From contig NZ_PVMZ01000011.1 in the NCBI RefSeq assembly GCF_003001815.1, positions 186,001 through 250,000 of the forward strand: DNA of 64,000 nucleotides, given 5' to 3'. Source of the DNA: Actinoplanes italicus. Lineage in GTDB: Bacteria; Actinomycetota; Actinomycetes; Mycobacteriales; Micromonosporaceae. The position numbers and the translations under genes were made by a program. Of the stretch, positions 51,301 through 61,400 are shown in pieces (the stretch's first letter is position 1; each line of letters opens with the position of its first letter). Under the pieces are notes generated by a model. That model searched no databases and was not told the origin of the DNA. It saw only the letters and a program-made list of their open reading frames with translations.

Positions 51301-51321
51301 TTCCTATAGTTCCGATAGGAA
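51301..51321. promoter_or_regulatory. Regulon-type operator: TTCCTAT-N7-ATAGGAA
   Basis: A perfect inverted repeat with 7-bp arms and a 7-nt spacer, 23 nt upstream of the first gene of the eight-gene operon. Arms and spacer match the element between ssuD and the sulfite oxidase. On the operon's strand TTGCCA lies just upstream and TATAGG inside the right arm, so the site would overlap the promoter. Confidence 0.7.
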
Positions 51322-51405
51322 ATTGGCAAGAGCCTATGACCTCGGACACCTCAACTTCTCGACCATCGGCTGAACCATCCCGGCGCGCCCTGCGTTCACC
51401 ATGAC

Positions 51406-53208
51406 GTGCAGCCGACAGACCTCGCCGACCCGCCGCAGAACCCGGACTCGGAGGAACCCTCCGAGTCCACTTCCGAAGCCGCACCGCCGGTGGCGGAAGA
51501 CGCGACAGAGAAAGCCGAGGACACTGCCGAGGCCGTCGCCGATTCCCCGGACGAAAAGACCCCCGGGCGGGTACGCCGATTCGTGCGCTCCCCCTGGACG
51601 GCGCGGGGACTCAACGTCCTGGCCGGCGTGGTCATCTTCGCCGCGCTGCTCTACCCCAACGTGATCCGCCGGCTCACCCTCGGCAACTTCGCCCGTATCC
51701 CGATCGAGGCCGCCGTCGGCATCCTGGTGCTGATCCTGCTGCCCCGCCGACCCCGCATCGTGCTCGGCAGCATCCTCGGCGCCGGACTCGGCTGGCTGCT
51801 CATCCAGAAGAGCCTCGACATGGGCTGGTTCAAGACCCTGGCCCGCCCGTTCGACGTCGTCCTCGACTGGGAGCTGTTCGACGACACGTTCAGCTTCATC
51901 CGCGACAGCTACGGAGCCGCCGGAGCCTACGGAGCCGCCATCGGCGGCATCGTCGCCGCGCTCGGCGCCGTCGCCCTGGTGATCTGGGCGACCCTGCGGC
52001 TCGCCGCCCTGATGGCCCGCCACCGCCGCCGCTCCGCCCTCACGGCCACCGGCATCGCCTCGGTCTGGATGCTCACCCTGGCCCTCGGCGTCCAGCTCGT
52101 CCCCGGCGTCCCGGTCGCGGCCCGCACCTCGGTCACCTACGCCTGGGACCGCGCCAAGCAGGCCCGCACCGGCATCGCCAACGAGGCCGCCTTCGCCGAC
52201 GAGGTCAAGGCCGACCCGTACGCCGACGTCCCCGCCGACCAGCTGCTCACCGCCCTGCGCGGCAAGGACGTCATCTTCACCTTCGTGGAGAGTTACGGCC
52301 GCAACGCCGTCGAGGCGCCCAGCCTCACGGCCGGCACCACCGCCGTCCTGACCGACGGCGACGCCAAGCTCAAGGAAGCCGGATTCGCCGCCCGCAGCGG
52401 CTGGCTCACCTCACCGACGTTCGGCGGCAACAGCTGGCTGGCCCACTCGACCCTGCTGTCCGGCCTGTGGATCAACAACCAGTCCCGCTACCGCAACCTG
52501 ACCGCCAGCGACCGCCTCACCGTCACCAGCGCCATGCGCAAGGCCGGCTGGGACACCGTCAGCGTCATGCCGGGCGCCACCCGCGCCTGGCCGGAGGGCG
52601 CCTTCTACGGATACAACCGCGTCTGGGACTCCCGTAACCTCGAGTACCAGGGCCCCAAGTTCAGCTGGGCACAGATGCCCGACCAGTACACCCTCAAGAA
52701 GTTCAACGAGTTCGAGTACTCCAAGCCCGGACGGCAGCCGCTCATGGTCGAGATGCCGCTGATCTCCAGCCACACCCCGTGGGCCCCCATCCCCGAGTTC
52801 ATGGACTGGGACCAGGTCGGCGACGGCTCGGTCTACAACTCGATCGCCGCCGGCGGCGCCGACAAGGCCGACATCTGGACCAGCGCCGGCAAGGTGCGCC
52901 GCGAGTACGGCAAGTCGATCCGCTACACCCTGACCACCCTGATCGACTGGATCGCCAAGTACGGCGACGACAACCTGGTTCTCGTCTACCTCGGCGACCA
53001 CCAGCCGTCCAGCGTGGTCACCGGCGACAACGCCAGCCACGACGTGCCGGTCACCATCGTCGCCAAGGACCCGGCCGTCCTCGACCGCATCACCAGCTGG
53101 AACTGGACCGACAGCCTCAAGCCGGCCACCGACGCACCGGTCTGGCCGATGAACGCCTTCCGCGACCGCTTCTTCACCGCGTTCGGCCCGAACGGCACCA
53201 ACCACTGA
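51406..53208 (+). CDS. Membrane-bound sulfatase-fold (LTA synthase-like) protein
   Basis: A 600-residue protein: an acidic Glu/Pro-rich N-terminus, then about five helices (residues 70-260), then an extracellular alkaline-phosphatase-superfamily domain. Metal and nucleophile motifs appear as DVIFTFVESYGRNAVE, PTFGGNSWLAHSTLLSGLWINN and VYLGDHQPSS. Proteins of this shape are lipoteichoic-acid synthases, phosphoethanolamine transferases or sulfatases. Which reaction is catalysed is unclear; the Thr/Ser nucleophile must be confirmed. The start is GTG 51406. Confidence 0.78.
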   Translation: MQPTDLADPPQNPDSEEPSESTSEAAPPVAEDATEKAEDTAEAVADSPDEKTPGRVRRFVRSPWTARGLNVLAGVVIFAALLYPNVIRRLTLGNFARIPIEAAVGILVLILLPRRPRIVLGSILGAGLGWLLIQKSLDMGWFKTLARPFDVVLDWELFDDTFSFIRDSYGAAGAYGAAIGGIVAALGAVALVIWATLRLAALMARHRRRSALTATGIASVWMLTLALGVQLVPGVPVAARTSVTYAWDRAKQARTGIANEAAFADEVKADPYADVPADQLLTALRGKDVIFTFVESYGRNAVEAPSLTAGTTAVLTDGDAKLKEAGFAARSGWLTSPTFGGNSWLAHSTLLSGLWINNQSRYRNLTASDRLTVTSAMRKAGWDTVSVMPGATRAWPEGAFYGYNRVWDSRNLEYQGPKFSWAQMPDQYTLKKFNEFEYSKPGRQPLMVEMPLISSHTPWAPIPEFMDWDQVGDGSVYNSIAAGGADKADIWTSAGKVRREYGKSIRYTLTTLIDWIAKYGDDNLVLVYLGDHQPSSVVTGDNASHDVPVTIVAKDPAVLDRITSWNWTDSLKPATDAPVWPMNAFRDRFFTAFGPNGTNH

Positions 53209-53212
53209 GAGC

Positions 53213-53258
53213 GTGGTGTGCGGCGCCGGTCCCGGTCACTCCAGGCGCCGCACACCAC
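53213..53258. terminator. Bidirectional hairpin terminator
   Basis: A 15-bp perfect stem (53213-53227 with 53244-53258) and a 16-nt loop lie between the convergent sulfatase-fold and acyl-CoA synthetase genes. Confidence 0.78.
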
Positions 53259-53265
53259 CCGCCGG

Positions 53266-55188
53266 TCACGAGCCGGCAACGCCGCCGGGACGCAGCACCG
53301 GGCGCAACGCGTCCAAGACGGCCGGATTCTCGATGGTCGCGGGAACCGGCTCGTCACGGCCGTCGGCGATGCCCCGCATCGTGCCGCGAAGGATCTTGCC
53401 GGACCGGGTCTTCGGCAGGGCCGCCACCACGTCGATGCGCCGCAGCGCCGCCACCGGGCCCAGACGCTCCCGCACCCACCCCACCAGTTCCGCGGGATGC
53501 ACCGCGGCACCGTCACGCACCACCACGAGACCGCGCGGCACCTGGCCCTTCAGCTCGTCGGCAACCCCGATCACAGCGCACTCGGCGACCGCCGGATGAG
53601 CGGACAGCGCCTCCTCCATCGAACCCGTCGACAGCCGGTGACCGGCCACATTGATCACATCATCGGTGCGGCCCAGCACGTACAGATAGCCGTCGGGGTC
53701 GAAGGTCCCTCCGTCGCCCGTCAGGTAGCCGCCCTGGAAAGTGGACAGGTAGGACCGCACGTAACGCTCGTCGTCGCGCCACAGGGTCGGCAGACAGCCG
53801 GGCGGCAACGGCAGCCCCAGGACGATCGACCCCTCCCCACCGGGCGCCACGTCCACGCCGCTCGCGTCGACGATCCGGACCCGGTAGCCGGGCATCGGCA
53901 CCGACGGTGAACCCGGCCGGGTCGGCAGCTCCTCCAGGCCACGCGGGCTCGCCGCGATCGGCCAGCCCGTCTCGGTCTGCCACCAGTTGTCGATCACCGG
54001 GATGCCGAGCAGCTCACGGGCCCAGTCGTAGGTACGGGTGTCGAGCCGCTCCCCCGCCAGGAACAGCAGCCGCAGAGCGCTCACGTCCCGCCCGGCCAGC
54101 AGTTTGCCCTCCGGGTCCTCCTTGCGCACGGCCCGGATCGCGGTGGGCGCCGTGAACATCGCCGCCACCCGGTGCTGCTCGACGACCCGCCAGAACGCGC
54201 CCGCGTCAGGGGTGCCGACCGGTTTGCCCTCGTACAGGATCGTGGTCGCCCCGAGCAGCAGCGGACCGTACACGATGTACGAGTGTCCGACGACCCATCC
54301 GACGTCCGACGCGGCCCAGAAGACCTCGCCCGCCCGTACGCCGAAGATCTTCTCCATCGACCACCGCAGAGCCACCGCATGCCCGCCGTTGTCCCGGACC
54401 ACGCCTTTGGGTTTCCCGGTCGTCCCCGAGGTGTAGAGGATGTAGAGCGGATCGGTGGCCCGCACCGGCACGCAGTCCGCCGGTTCCGCACCATCGACCG
54501 CGTCCGCCCATGTCAGATCGCGGCCCGGCGTCAGTGTGAAGGCCGCCTCGGGCCGCTGCAGGATCACGCAGTGCGCCGGCGCATGATCGGATTCGGCAAG
54601 CGCCGCCTCGAGCATCGGCTGATACGGCACGACCCGGCCCGCCTCGATCCCGCACGACGTGGCCACGACGACGCGGGGCTGCGCGTCGTCGATGCGGGCC
54701 GCGAGTTCATGCGCGCCGAACCCGCCGAAGACGACGGAGTGGACGGCGCCGAGCCGGGCGCAGGCGAGCATCGCGACGACCGCCTCCGGCACCATCGCCA
54801 TGTAGATGATCACCCGGTCGCCGCGCTCCACACCGAGCCGTCGCAGCGCCCCCGCGAACAGCGCGACCTCGTCCCGCAGCTCGCGGTAGGTGCGGGCTCG
54901 CACCGATCCGGTCACCGGGCTGTCGTGGATCAGCGCGGCCTGGTCACCGCGTCCATCCCGGACATGCCGGTCGAGCGCGTTGTGGCAGGTGTTCAGCTCG
55001 GCGTCGGGGAACCACCGGAAGATCGGGGCCTCGGTGTCGTCGAGGATCCGCCCGGGCGGCCGTACCCAGTCGATCGCCTCGGCCGCGGACCGCCAGAAGC
55101 CGTCCGGGTCGGTGATGCTGCGCTCGTACGCCTCGCGATAGGCACCCATGCCCTGACGCTGCGCCGCCCGCCAGGGCTTGTCCAGCAC
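53266..55188 (-). CDS. prpE: Propionyl/acetyl-CoA synthetase
   Basis: A 640-residue AMP-forming acyl-CoA synthetase that activates propionate or acetate to the CoA ester. Key motifs are YTSGTTGKPKGVVRDNGGHA, VIDNWWQTETGWPI, YLTGDGGTFDPDGYLYVLGRTDDVINVAGHRLS and TRSGKILRGTMR, whose Lys is the acetylation-sensitive catalytic residue. The ETGWPI signature and the ILRGTMR ending are more like PrpE than Acs. Starts GTG 55188 and ATG 55149 are both possible. It lies head to tail with the TetR gene. Confidence 0.82.
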   Translation of the reverse strand: MLDKPWRAAQRQGMGAYREAYERSITDPDGFWRSAAEAIDWVRPPGRILDDTEAPIFRWFPDAELNTCHNALDRHVRDGRGDQAALIHDSPVTGSVRARTYRELRDEVALFAGALRRLGVERGDRVIIYMAMVPEAVVAMLACARLGAVHSVVFGGFGAHELAARIDDAQPRVVVATSCGIEAGRVVPYQPMLEAALAESDHAPAHCVILQRPEAAFTLTPGRDLTWADAVDGAEPADCVPVRATDPLYILYTSGTTGKPKGVVRDNGGHAVALRWSMEKIFGVRAGEVFWAASDVGWVVGHSYIVYGPLLLGATTILYEGKPVGTPDAGAFWRVVEQHRVAAMFTAPTAIRAVRKEDPEGKLLAGRDVSALRLLFLAGERLDTRTYDWARELLGIPVIDNWWQTETGWPIAASPRGLEELPTRPGSPSVPMPGYRVRIVDASGVDVAPGGEGSIVLGLPLPPGCLPTLWRDDERYVRSYLSTFQGGYLTGDGGTFDPDGYLYVLGRTDDVINVAGHRLSTGSMEEALSAHPAVAECAVIGVADELKGQVPRGLVVVRDGAAVHPAELVGWVRERLGPVAALRRIDVVAALPKTRSGKILRGTMRGIADGRDEPVPATIENPAVLDALRPVLRPGGVAGS

Positions 55189-55264
55189 CCTGACGATCCG
55201 ACGTCACACCTTCTCCGGCATCCTAGGAGGCTAGCTCAAAGCGGGACCGGGTGGTCCGTCGGCG

Positions 55265-55299
55265 GGACCGGACCGTCCGATCGCCGGACGGTCCGGTCC
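55265..55299. terminator. Hairpin terminator after the TetR gene
   Basis: A 15-bp perfect stem (55265-55279 with 55285-55299) and a 5-nt loop lie 4 nt beyond the stop of the minus-strand TetR gene. Confidence 0.75.
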
Positions 55300-55302
55300 G
55301 CA

Positions 55303-55908
55303 TCAACGAGCTTGGGGGAAGACCCGCTTCACCATGGTCACCAGGTTGGTCGCCAGCAGCAGGTGCACCTGCTCACGGGTCAGGACACCGCGCTGCAGCC
55401 ACTCCCGTGCCGTCCAGATCGCCAGCCCCACGTATGAACGGGCCATGCCACGCAGCGCGGGAGTGGGCTCCTCCCCCATCCCCACCGCGCGCAGAATCCC
55501 GTCCGCCGCGACATCGACCGCCTCAGCGATCACTTCGTCCACATCCGCATCACCGGCCATCCCGCCGGCACCGGTGGCGGCCAGCCAGGAGGTGCTGTGC
55601 CGGGAGACCACGTCGAGGAACCAGCTGACGATGGAATCGGCCCGTTCGGGAAGTTCGCCCTCGGGAAGTTGCTCCAGCGCCGTTTCGGGCACGGTGAGCA
55701 TGACTCGGACGACTTCGAGGTAGAGGTCCTTTTTCGTACCGAAATAGTGGTTGACCAGCCCTCGCGCCACGCCGGCGTCCCGGGCGACGTCGGTGGTGGA
55801 GACCTCGGCGTAGGGTTTCGCCCCGAAAAGGCGGATCGCCACCGACAGGATCTGTTCGCGCCGGGCGTCCGGTTCCAGCCGGCGGCGGCGCATGGCCTCG
55901 ACACTCAC
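55303..55908 (-). CDS. TetR family transcriptional regulator
   Basis: A regulator of about 201 residues. The HTH is REQILSVAIRLFGAKPYAEVSTTDVARDAGVARGLVNHYFGTKKDLYLEVVRVML, textbook TetR. The C-terminal half is a helical ligand-binding domain. It is divergent from the acyl-CoA dehydrogenase, so fatty acid or branched acyl-CoA control is likely. Start GTG 55908 is preferred (ATG 55893 possible); the longer frame to 56028 is not conserved. Confidence 0.83.
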   Translation of the reverse strand: MSVEAMRRRRLEPDARREQILSVAIRLFGAKPYAEVSTTDVARDAGVARGLVNHYFGTKKDLYLEVVRVMLTVPETALEQLPEGELPERADSIVSWFLDVVSRHSTSWLAATGAGGMAGDADVDEVIAEAVDVAADGILRAVGMGEEPTPALRGMARSYVGLAIWTAREWLQRGVLTREQVHLLLATNLVTMVKRVFPQAR

Positions 55909-55984
55909 CCGCCCGACCTTACGGCACGTCGATCCATCGCGTTCCGAGATGCCCGTTTCATCTATGTTTCCATCGGCGGGACAG

Positions 55985-56003
55985 ATGAATCGCGGCAATT
56001 CAT
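55985..56003. promoter_or_regulatory. Candidate TetR operator
   Basis: ATGAAT (55985-55990), a 7-nt spacer and ATTCAT (55998-56003) form a palindrome in the divergent gap. TTGACA at 56014-56019 is a good -35, with GATGGT 17 nt further on, for the dehydrogenase gene. Confidence 0.5.
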
Positions 56004-56048
56004 ATCCGCCTTGTTGACACATCGCCAATAGTGCTCGATGGTAGGTCG

Positions 56049-57212
56049 ATGCCGACCCCCGGAATGGACGGTTACGTCGAACCGTGGCGCAAGCCGGAAC
56101 ACGACGACCTGGCCGAGCTCGCCCGCGCCTTCTTCACCAAGGAGGTGCTGCCGCACGCCGAACGCCTGGAGCAGCAGGGCCATCCCGACCGCGAGCACTA
56201 CCGCCGGGCCGGCGAGCTGGGACTGCTCGGCCTCTCGATACCGGAGGAGTACGGCGGCGGTGGCGGCGACTTCACCCACGAAGCGGTGCTGTTGCACGAA
56301 CAGACGCTGGCCGGCGAGGGTAGCCTGGGCATCGCCGTGCACAGCGGCATCGTCACCGGCTACATCAACGAGTACGGCTCCGAGGAGCAGAAGCAGCGCT
56401 GGCTGCCCGGCCTGGTCAGCGGCGAGCTGATCGGCGCGATCGCGATAACCGAGCCCGACGGCGGTTCCGACGTGCAGGCCATCCGCACCAAGGCGATCCG
56501 CGACGGCGACGACTATGTGGTGAACGGTTCGAAGACGTTCATCACCAACGGAATTCTTGCGGACCTGTTGGTCCTCGCCGTGAAGACCGACACGTCCGCA
56601 CGCGCGCACGGGATCTCGCTGCTGATCTGTGAGCTGACGGGCGATCCCGAAGGGTTCCGCCGCGGCCGCAAGATCGAGAAGATCGGCCTGCACTCCAACG
56701 ACACGGCCGAGCTGTTCTTCGACGACTTCCGTGTTCCCGCCGCGAACCTCTTGGGGACCGAGGGGTCCGGATTCATCCAGATGATGCAGCAGCTCCCGCA
56801 GGAGCGCCTGGTCATCGGGGTGGGCGCGGTCGCCGCCATGCAGCGGGCCGTCGAGATGGCGACCGCGTACGCCAAGGAGCGCACCGCGTTCGGCAAGCCG
56901 CTGCTCGGCCACCAGAACACCCGGATGGTGCTCGCCGACGTCGCCACCCGGACACGCGTGTCGCGTACGTTCCTGGACGACTGCATCCAGCGGCACGCCC
57001 GCGGTGAGCTCGACGTGGCGACCGCGGCGATGGCCAAGCTCTATCTCACCGAGGGCCAGTGCGAGGTCGTCGACCGCTGCCTGCAGATCTTCGGCGGATA
57101 CGGGTACACCACCGAGTACCCGATCTCGAAGATGTACGCGGACGCCCGGGTCCAGAAGATCTACGGCGGCACCAACGAGATCATGAAGGAGCTGATCTCC
57201 CGTGTCCTCTGA
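56049..57212 (+). CDS. Acyl-CoA dehydrogenase
   Basis: A 387-residue FAD acyl-CoA dehydrogenase. It has the N-terminal helical domain, the flavin block IAITEPDGGSDVQAIRT, GSKTFITNG, and the C-terminal GYTTEYPISKMYADARVQKIYGGTNEIMKELISRVL typical of the family. The usual catalytic Glu lies in the YGGTNEIMKE segment. ATG 56049 fits a probable leaderless transcript. The racemase gene overlaps its 3' end by 11 nt. Substrate length and branching are not determinable. Confidence 0.87.
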   Translation: MPTPGMDGYVEPWRKPEHDDLAELARAFFTKEVLPHAERLEQQGHPDREHYRRAGELGLLGLSIPEEYGGGGGDFTHEAVLLHEQTLAGEGSLGIAVHSGIVTGYINEYGSEEQKQRWLPGLVSGELIGAIAITEPDGGSDVQAIRTKAIRDGDDYVVNGSKTFITNGILADLLVLAVKTDTSARAHGISLLICELTGDPEGFRRGRKIEKIGLHSNDTAELFFDDFRVPAANLLGTEGSGFIQMMQQLPQERLVIGVGAVAAMQRAVEMATAYAKERTAFGKPLLGHQNTRMVLADVATRTRVSRTFLDDCIQRHARGELDVATAAMAKLYLTEGQCEVVDRCLQIFGGYGYTTEYPISKMYADARVQKIYGGTNEIMKELISRVL

Positions 57213-58326
57213 CCGGGGCGGCCCCCTGGACGACGGCGGCGCCGCCTCCTCCCGCCGGGGCCCGCTGCACGGTGTCCGTGTCGTCGAGCTGGCCGGCCTC
57301 GCGCCGGCCCCGTTCGGCTGCATGATCCTGGCCGACCTGGGCGCCGACGTGGTCCTCGTCGACCGTCCCGGCGGCACCGGACCGATCGGTCCGATGCAGC
57401 GCGGCCGCCGGATGGTCACCCTCGATCTGAAGTCCGAGGAGGGCAGGTCCGGGCTGCTCGCCCTGATCACGAAGGCTGACGTCCTGGTCGAGGGCTACCG
57501 TCCCGGCGTCGCCGAACGTCTCGGTTTCGGCCCCGGCGAGTGCGAGAAGATCAACCCCAGATTGGTGTACGCCCGGATGACCGGCTGGGGTCAGGAAGGT
57601 CCGCTGGCCCGAGCCGCAGGACACGACATCGACTACATCGCGATCGCCGGCGCCCTCGAACCGCTGGGCCGCCCCGGCGAACGCCCGCACGCCCCGATCA
57701 ACCTGCTCGGCGACTTCGCCGGCGGCGGCATGCTGCTGGCCGTCGGCGTCCTCTCCGCCCTGCTGGAACGGGCCACCTCCGGCCGCGGCCAGGTCGTCGA
57801 CGCCGCGATGGTCGACGGGTCATCGCTGCTCATGACGTTCCTGCACGGTTTCCTGGCCGACGGCAAGTGGCCCGGCGGCCGCGGCCAGAACCTGCTCGAC
57901 GGCGGAGCACCGTTCTACGACACCTACGAGGCGTCCGACGGCGGTTACCTGGCGGTCGGCTCCCTGGAACCGCAGTTCTACGCCGCCCTGCTCAAGGGCC
58001 TGGAACTCGACGACGACCCTGACCTGCCCGGCCAGTTCGACTTCAAGGCCTGGCCGGAACTGCGGCGCCGCTTCACTTCACGCTTCCTGACGAAGACCCG
58101 CGACGAGTGGGCCGCGATCTTCGAGCCGCTCGACGCCTGCGTGAGCCCTGTGCTGTCGCTGACGGAGGCCCCTTCGCACCCGCACAACCAGGCGCGGAAC
58201 GCGTTCATCTCGGTGGACGGCGTGACCCAGCCGGCGCCCGCGCCGCGTTTCGGCCGGACGCCGCCGCCGGTTCCGGCCGCCCTGCAATCCGCAACGGTCC
58301 CCGAGATCCTGTCCTCCTGGACCTGA
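57202..58326 (+). CDS. CaiB/BaiF family, alpha-methylacyl-CoA racemase-like
   Basis: A 374-residue class III CoA-transferase/racemase. GVRVVELAGLAPAPFGCMILADLGADVVLVDRP is the family start; GHDIDYIAIAGALEPLGRPG and NLLGDFAGGGML carry the His and Asp catalytic residues of AMACR/Mcr racemases. GQVVDAAMVDGSSLL follows. Racemising 2-methylacyl-CoA for the dehydrogenase encoded just upstream is a sensible role. Overlap with the dehydrogenase shows one operon. Confidence 0.82.
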   Translation: MSSDRGGPLDDGGAASSRRGPLHGVRVVELAGLAPAPFGCMILADLGADVVLVDRPGGTGPIGPMQRGRRMVTLDLKSEEGRSGLLALITKADVLVEGYRPGVAERLGFGPGECEKINPRLVYARMTGWGQEGPLARAAGHDIDYIAIAGALEPLGRPGERPHAPINLLGDFAGGGMLLAVGVLSALLERATSGRGQVVDAAMVDGSSLLMTFLHGFLADGKWPGGRGQNLLDGGAPFYDTYEASDGGYLAVGSLEPQFYAALLKGLELDDDPDLPGQFDFKAWPELRRRFTSRFLTKTRDEWAAIFEPLDACVSPVLSLTEAPSHPHNQARNAFISVDGVTQPAPAPRFGRTPPPVPAALQSATVPEILSSWT

Positions 58327-58339
58327 CCTCTCTTCTTGT

Positions 58340-58374
58340 ACGGGGCCGGCGGCGCTCAACCGCACCGGCCCCGT
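58340..58374. terminator. Bidirectional hairpin terminator
   Basis: A 10-bp perfect stem (58340-58349 with 58365-58374) and a 15-nt loop, followed by CCCCTTT, lie between the convergent racemase and NACHT genes. Confidence 0.68.
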
Positions 58375-58402
58375 CCCCTTTCAGCGCCGGCATGCCGCGG
58401 GC

Positions 58403-61400
58403 TCAAACATTCGGCCGTTGAACCAGCTGTTTGATCCGTTCAAAGGCCTCGAGGTCTTCACCGTCGAATAGGCTGTCACCCCGCGTTTCGATATAGTCCG
58501 TGAGGGCTTGTTGCACTTTTTGGAGACCGACGTCAACATTCCCGACAGCCGCCATGAGATCTTTTGGATTCACTTGCGGCCAGCTTGTCGGGCCGGTTAT
58601 CATGAGCGCCTCAAGGAGTGAAGGAATCAATGCAGGAATCGACTTCAAGCCCACAACCATCGAAGCAGTGACCCTTCCTGCAGAGATATCGCCAGATTTC
58701 ATCAGACTTTTTCGATAGCTATCGACGATCTCATCCAGCATTTCCGGATCCCGCGCTTGCCGCTCTCTCGCAATCTCGTACATCATCACCGATGATCCGA
58801 AACTCATGAGATCTTCCTTCAAGCTCGGCATTAGCCGCAAGAGTTCCGGATAATGTAGGACGAGCAGCGCAACCGAGTAGTTGATCCCACCTGCACCGTC
58901 AGGAAGGAGCGCAAGCCGGAATATCTTGTAGAACGTTTCCGCAGCAATTCCACCACCGTCCATGACGAGATAGTTGGCAAGCAGAGTAACCGTTTCAGGA
59001 TGCGGCTTCTTTCGTTCAGACTTCTCGAGCCACCGAGCAAATCGAGCATAAAGGCGTTCATCCCAGGGGGTGAGCCGGTTTCCTATCATGATCGGCCGCC
59101 GGAATACACAAATCCGCACGACTTGAATATGACACTCTCGCTGAAACGGCGTCATCTCATATCTGTGCACAGATCCTCGGGTATCCATCTGCAGAGTCCC
59201 GACCCCGGCCCCCAATACAGCTTCCATGAAGGAGTCACCAACCAGCTGGGCCTCTCTCAGCTCAGGCAGAGTCGATGTTGTTCCAGGGTTGATCCGCAAC
59301 GAATCATCGACTCTGATGAGGGTGTTGAAGAATGCCTTCTGCACCTCGGGGTGCAGGCCGCTGCGCCACAGCGACACTGTTGTCGCGATCCCAGAGCCGT
59401 CGTCGCCGCCGCACAGCTCCGCAACGCTGATTCCGCCCCGTCGGCACAGGGCCCCGAGCAGCACCAGATTGGCGGTGTAGGCGGCCAGCCGGTTCACCGC
59501 GTCGAACGGGGTAGGCCGGTACTCACCGTCGGCCACATACCTGCGGGCGGTCCGGAAAAGCTCCACGACGACGTCTCCGAGAGCGGCTCGTTCGCCCTCC
59601 TCCATCGACATGATCATCGCCTCCACGAACGGCAAAATCTGCTCGCCGTTGGTCAGAGGCTGATGTGACAGCAGTGCTCGCAGCACACGGTCGTCCAACG
59701 TCGCGCCGTAGGCCCGCCGCCGGGCCCGCTGCCAGTCCTCCGCAAGATCCCCGAGCACCTCCAGGGTGTGCTCGGCCACCAGATACTCGGCGAACGTCGC
59801 GTGCAGGAACTCGTACGACCGCCGCCCCGGTGTGCGGACCACGTCGTCGGTCTGCGCGACGTGCACGAAGAAGAACGCCGCGATCGTCCGCCGGGCGCGA
59901 CTCACCGGCTCACCCGGCCCGCGTTCCGCATCGGCGCTCTCCGGGTGCAGCGCCTCCAGATCCCGGCCGAGGTCCGCCTCGTCCACCCACTGCCGGCGCC
60001 GGTTGAACATCGCGAAGGCGACAGCGGCCAGATCGCGCCGGCTCGCCGCCTCCAGCTCGGTGAACCGGCCGTCCCCGAGTTCGTGTTTCGCCTTCTCGCG
60101 TACCTGGCGGCGGATGAAGGTGTCCAGCAACCGTTGATACAGCTGATGCGTGGTGAGTTCGTCGGCATCGAACCCGCGATCGCCCGCTTCGGCCGCGTAG
60201 ACGGCCAGCATCAGCAGCAACAGCGGTTGCCCGGCCAGGTCCCGGTGCCGCCACAACTCGGCGGCGGTGAGCGGCCGGAACCCCGTCCGCGACCCGTTGG
60301 CGGCGTTCCAGGCCCTGGTCCAGCGTTCGACCTGCGGTTCGTCGAAGGGCTCGAGTTTGAGCACGATGGTGCTCTCGCGGACGACCGTGCGGTCCATGAC
60401 CAGCGTTCGCGAGGTGATCACGACGACGACGGGCCGGCCCAGCACCCACTCCTCCTGCTGGAAGGCCGCGACCGCCTCGACATAGTTGGACTGGGTGACC
60501 CCGGTCGCCTGGACCAGCTCGTCGAACCCGTCCAGGAGCACAACTTTCGTGGTGGGCGCCGACACCCGGCAGAACTCGCCCCAGGAGATCCGGTCCTTGG
60601 TGACGAGTTCGACGGCCGCCTCGATCTGACGGTGGACCGGCAGGTCCGGATCGACCCGGCGCAGCGGGACCCGCACGGTGGTGAACGCCTCGGCCGGGAT
60701 CCGTGCCGCCAGAACCTCGGTCAGCAGTGACTTCCCGGCGCCAGGGTGCCCGAGAATGATCAGCGGGCGCTGTGTGCTGGGAGACGCGGCGAGATAGCTG
60801 GCGAGGAACCCTTCCAGGTCCTCCCGCAGGTCGAGCCGTGACCACCAGTCCTCGCTGCTGAGCCGGGAGTCCTTCGCCGAGACCGCCAGCCGGAACCGCG
60901 GGCTGATGAACCCCTGCTCGACGAGCGGAAAGGTCAGCCCGTCCGGCGCGGGGGCGTCGGAGCGCCACAGCGGCCGCCGCAACGCCTCCGCGTGGTGCCG
61001 GGCCAGGCCTTCCACGGCGGCGGGCGCTGCTCCGTCGACGGTGCGCCGCAGCACTTCGGCGATCCCGGTCAGCGTCTCCGTCTGCCGCCGCACCTCGGCA
61101 CGGGTGGCGGCGTGCTCGTCCAGGCGAGTCCAGATCTCGAACTCCGGCACGTCGGCGGCGAGCCGCACGTACCCCTCGCGATAGATCTGCAGCGCGAGTT
61201 CGACCGCTCCGTCCGCGGGCGGCATCGTCATCCCCCGGGCTGCGGCGAGCCCACCCGCGAACTCACGGAAGGCGTGGTGCATGCCGTGCAGCGCCCGCTC
61301 GACGGCCGGCAGGTTCTCGGTGAAGCCGGTCAGCGCGTCGGGCATGGCGACCGCCGCTGGGCTCCCGAGTGGCCGCAGCTCGCCGGTGCCGATGCGGCGT

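Noticed and set aside
53218..53910. Plus-strand frames inside the acyl-CoA synthetase gene
   Set aside because: They lie antisense to intact synthetase motifs and start inside the terminator hairpin.
59070..59095. TTCCTATCATGATC as another copy of the sulfur-type palindrome
   Set aside because: Only one half-site matches, the partner is absent at 7-nt spacing, and it lies inside the NACHT coding region.
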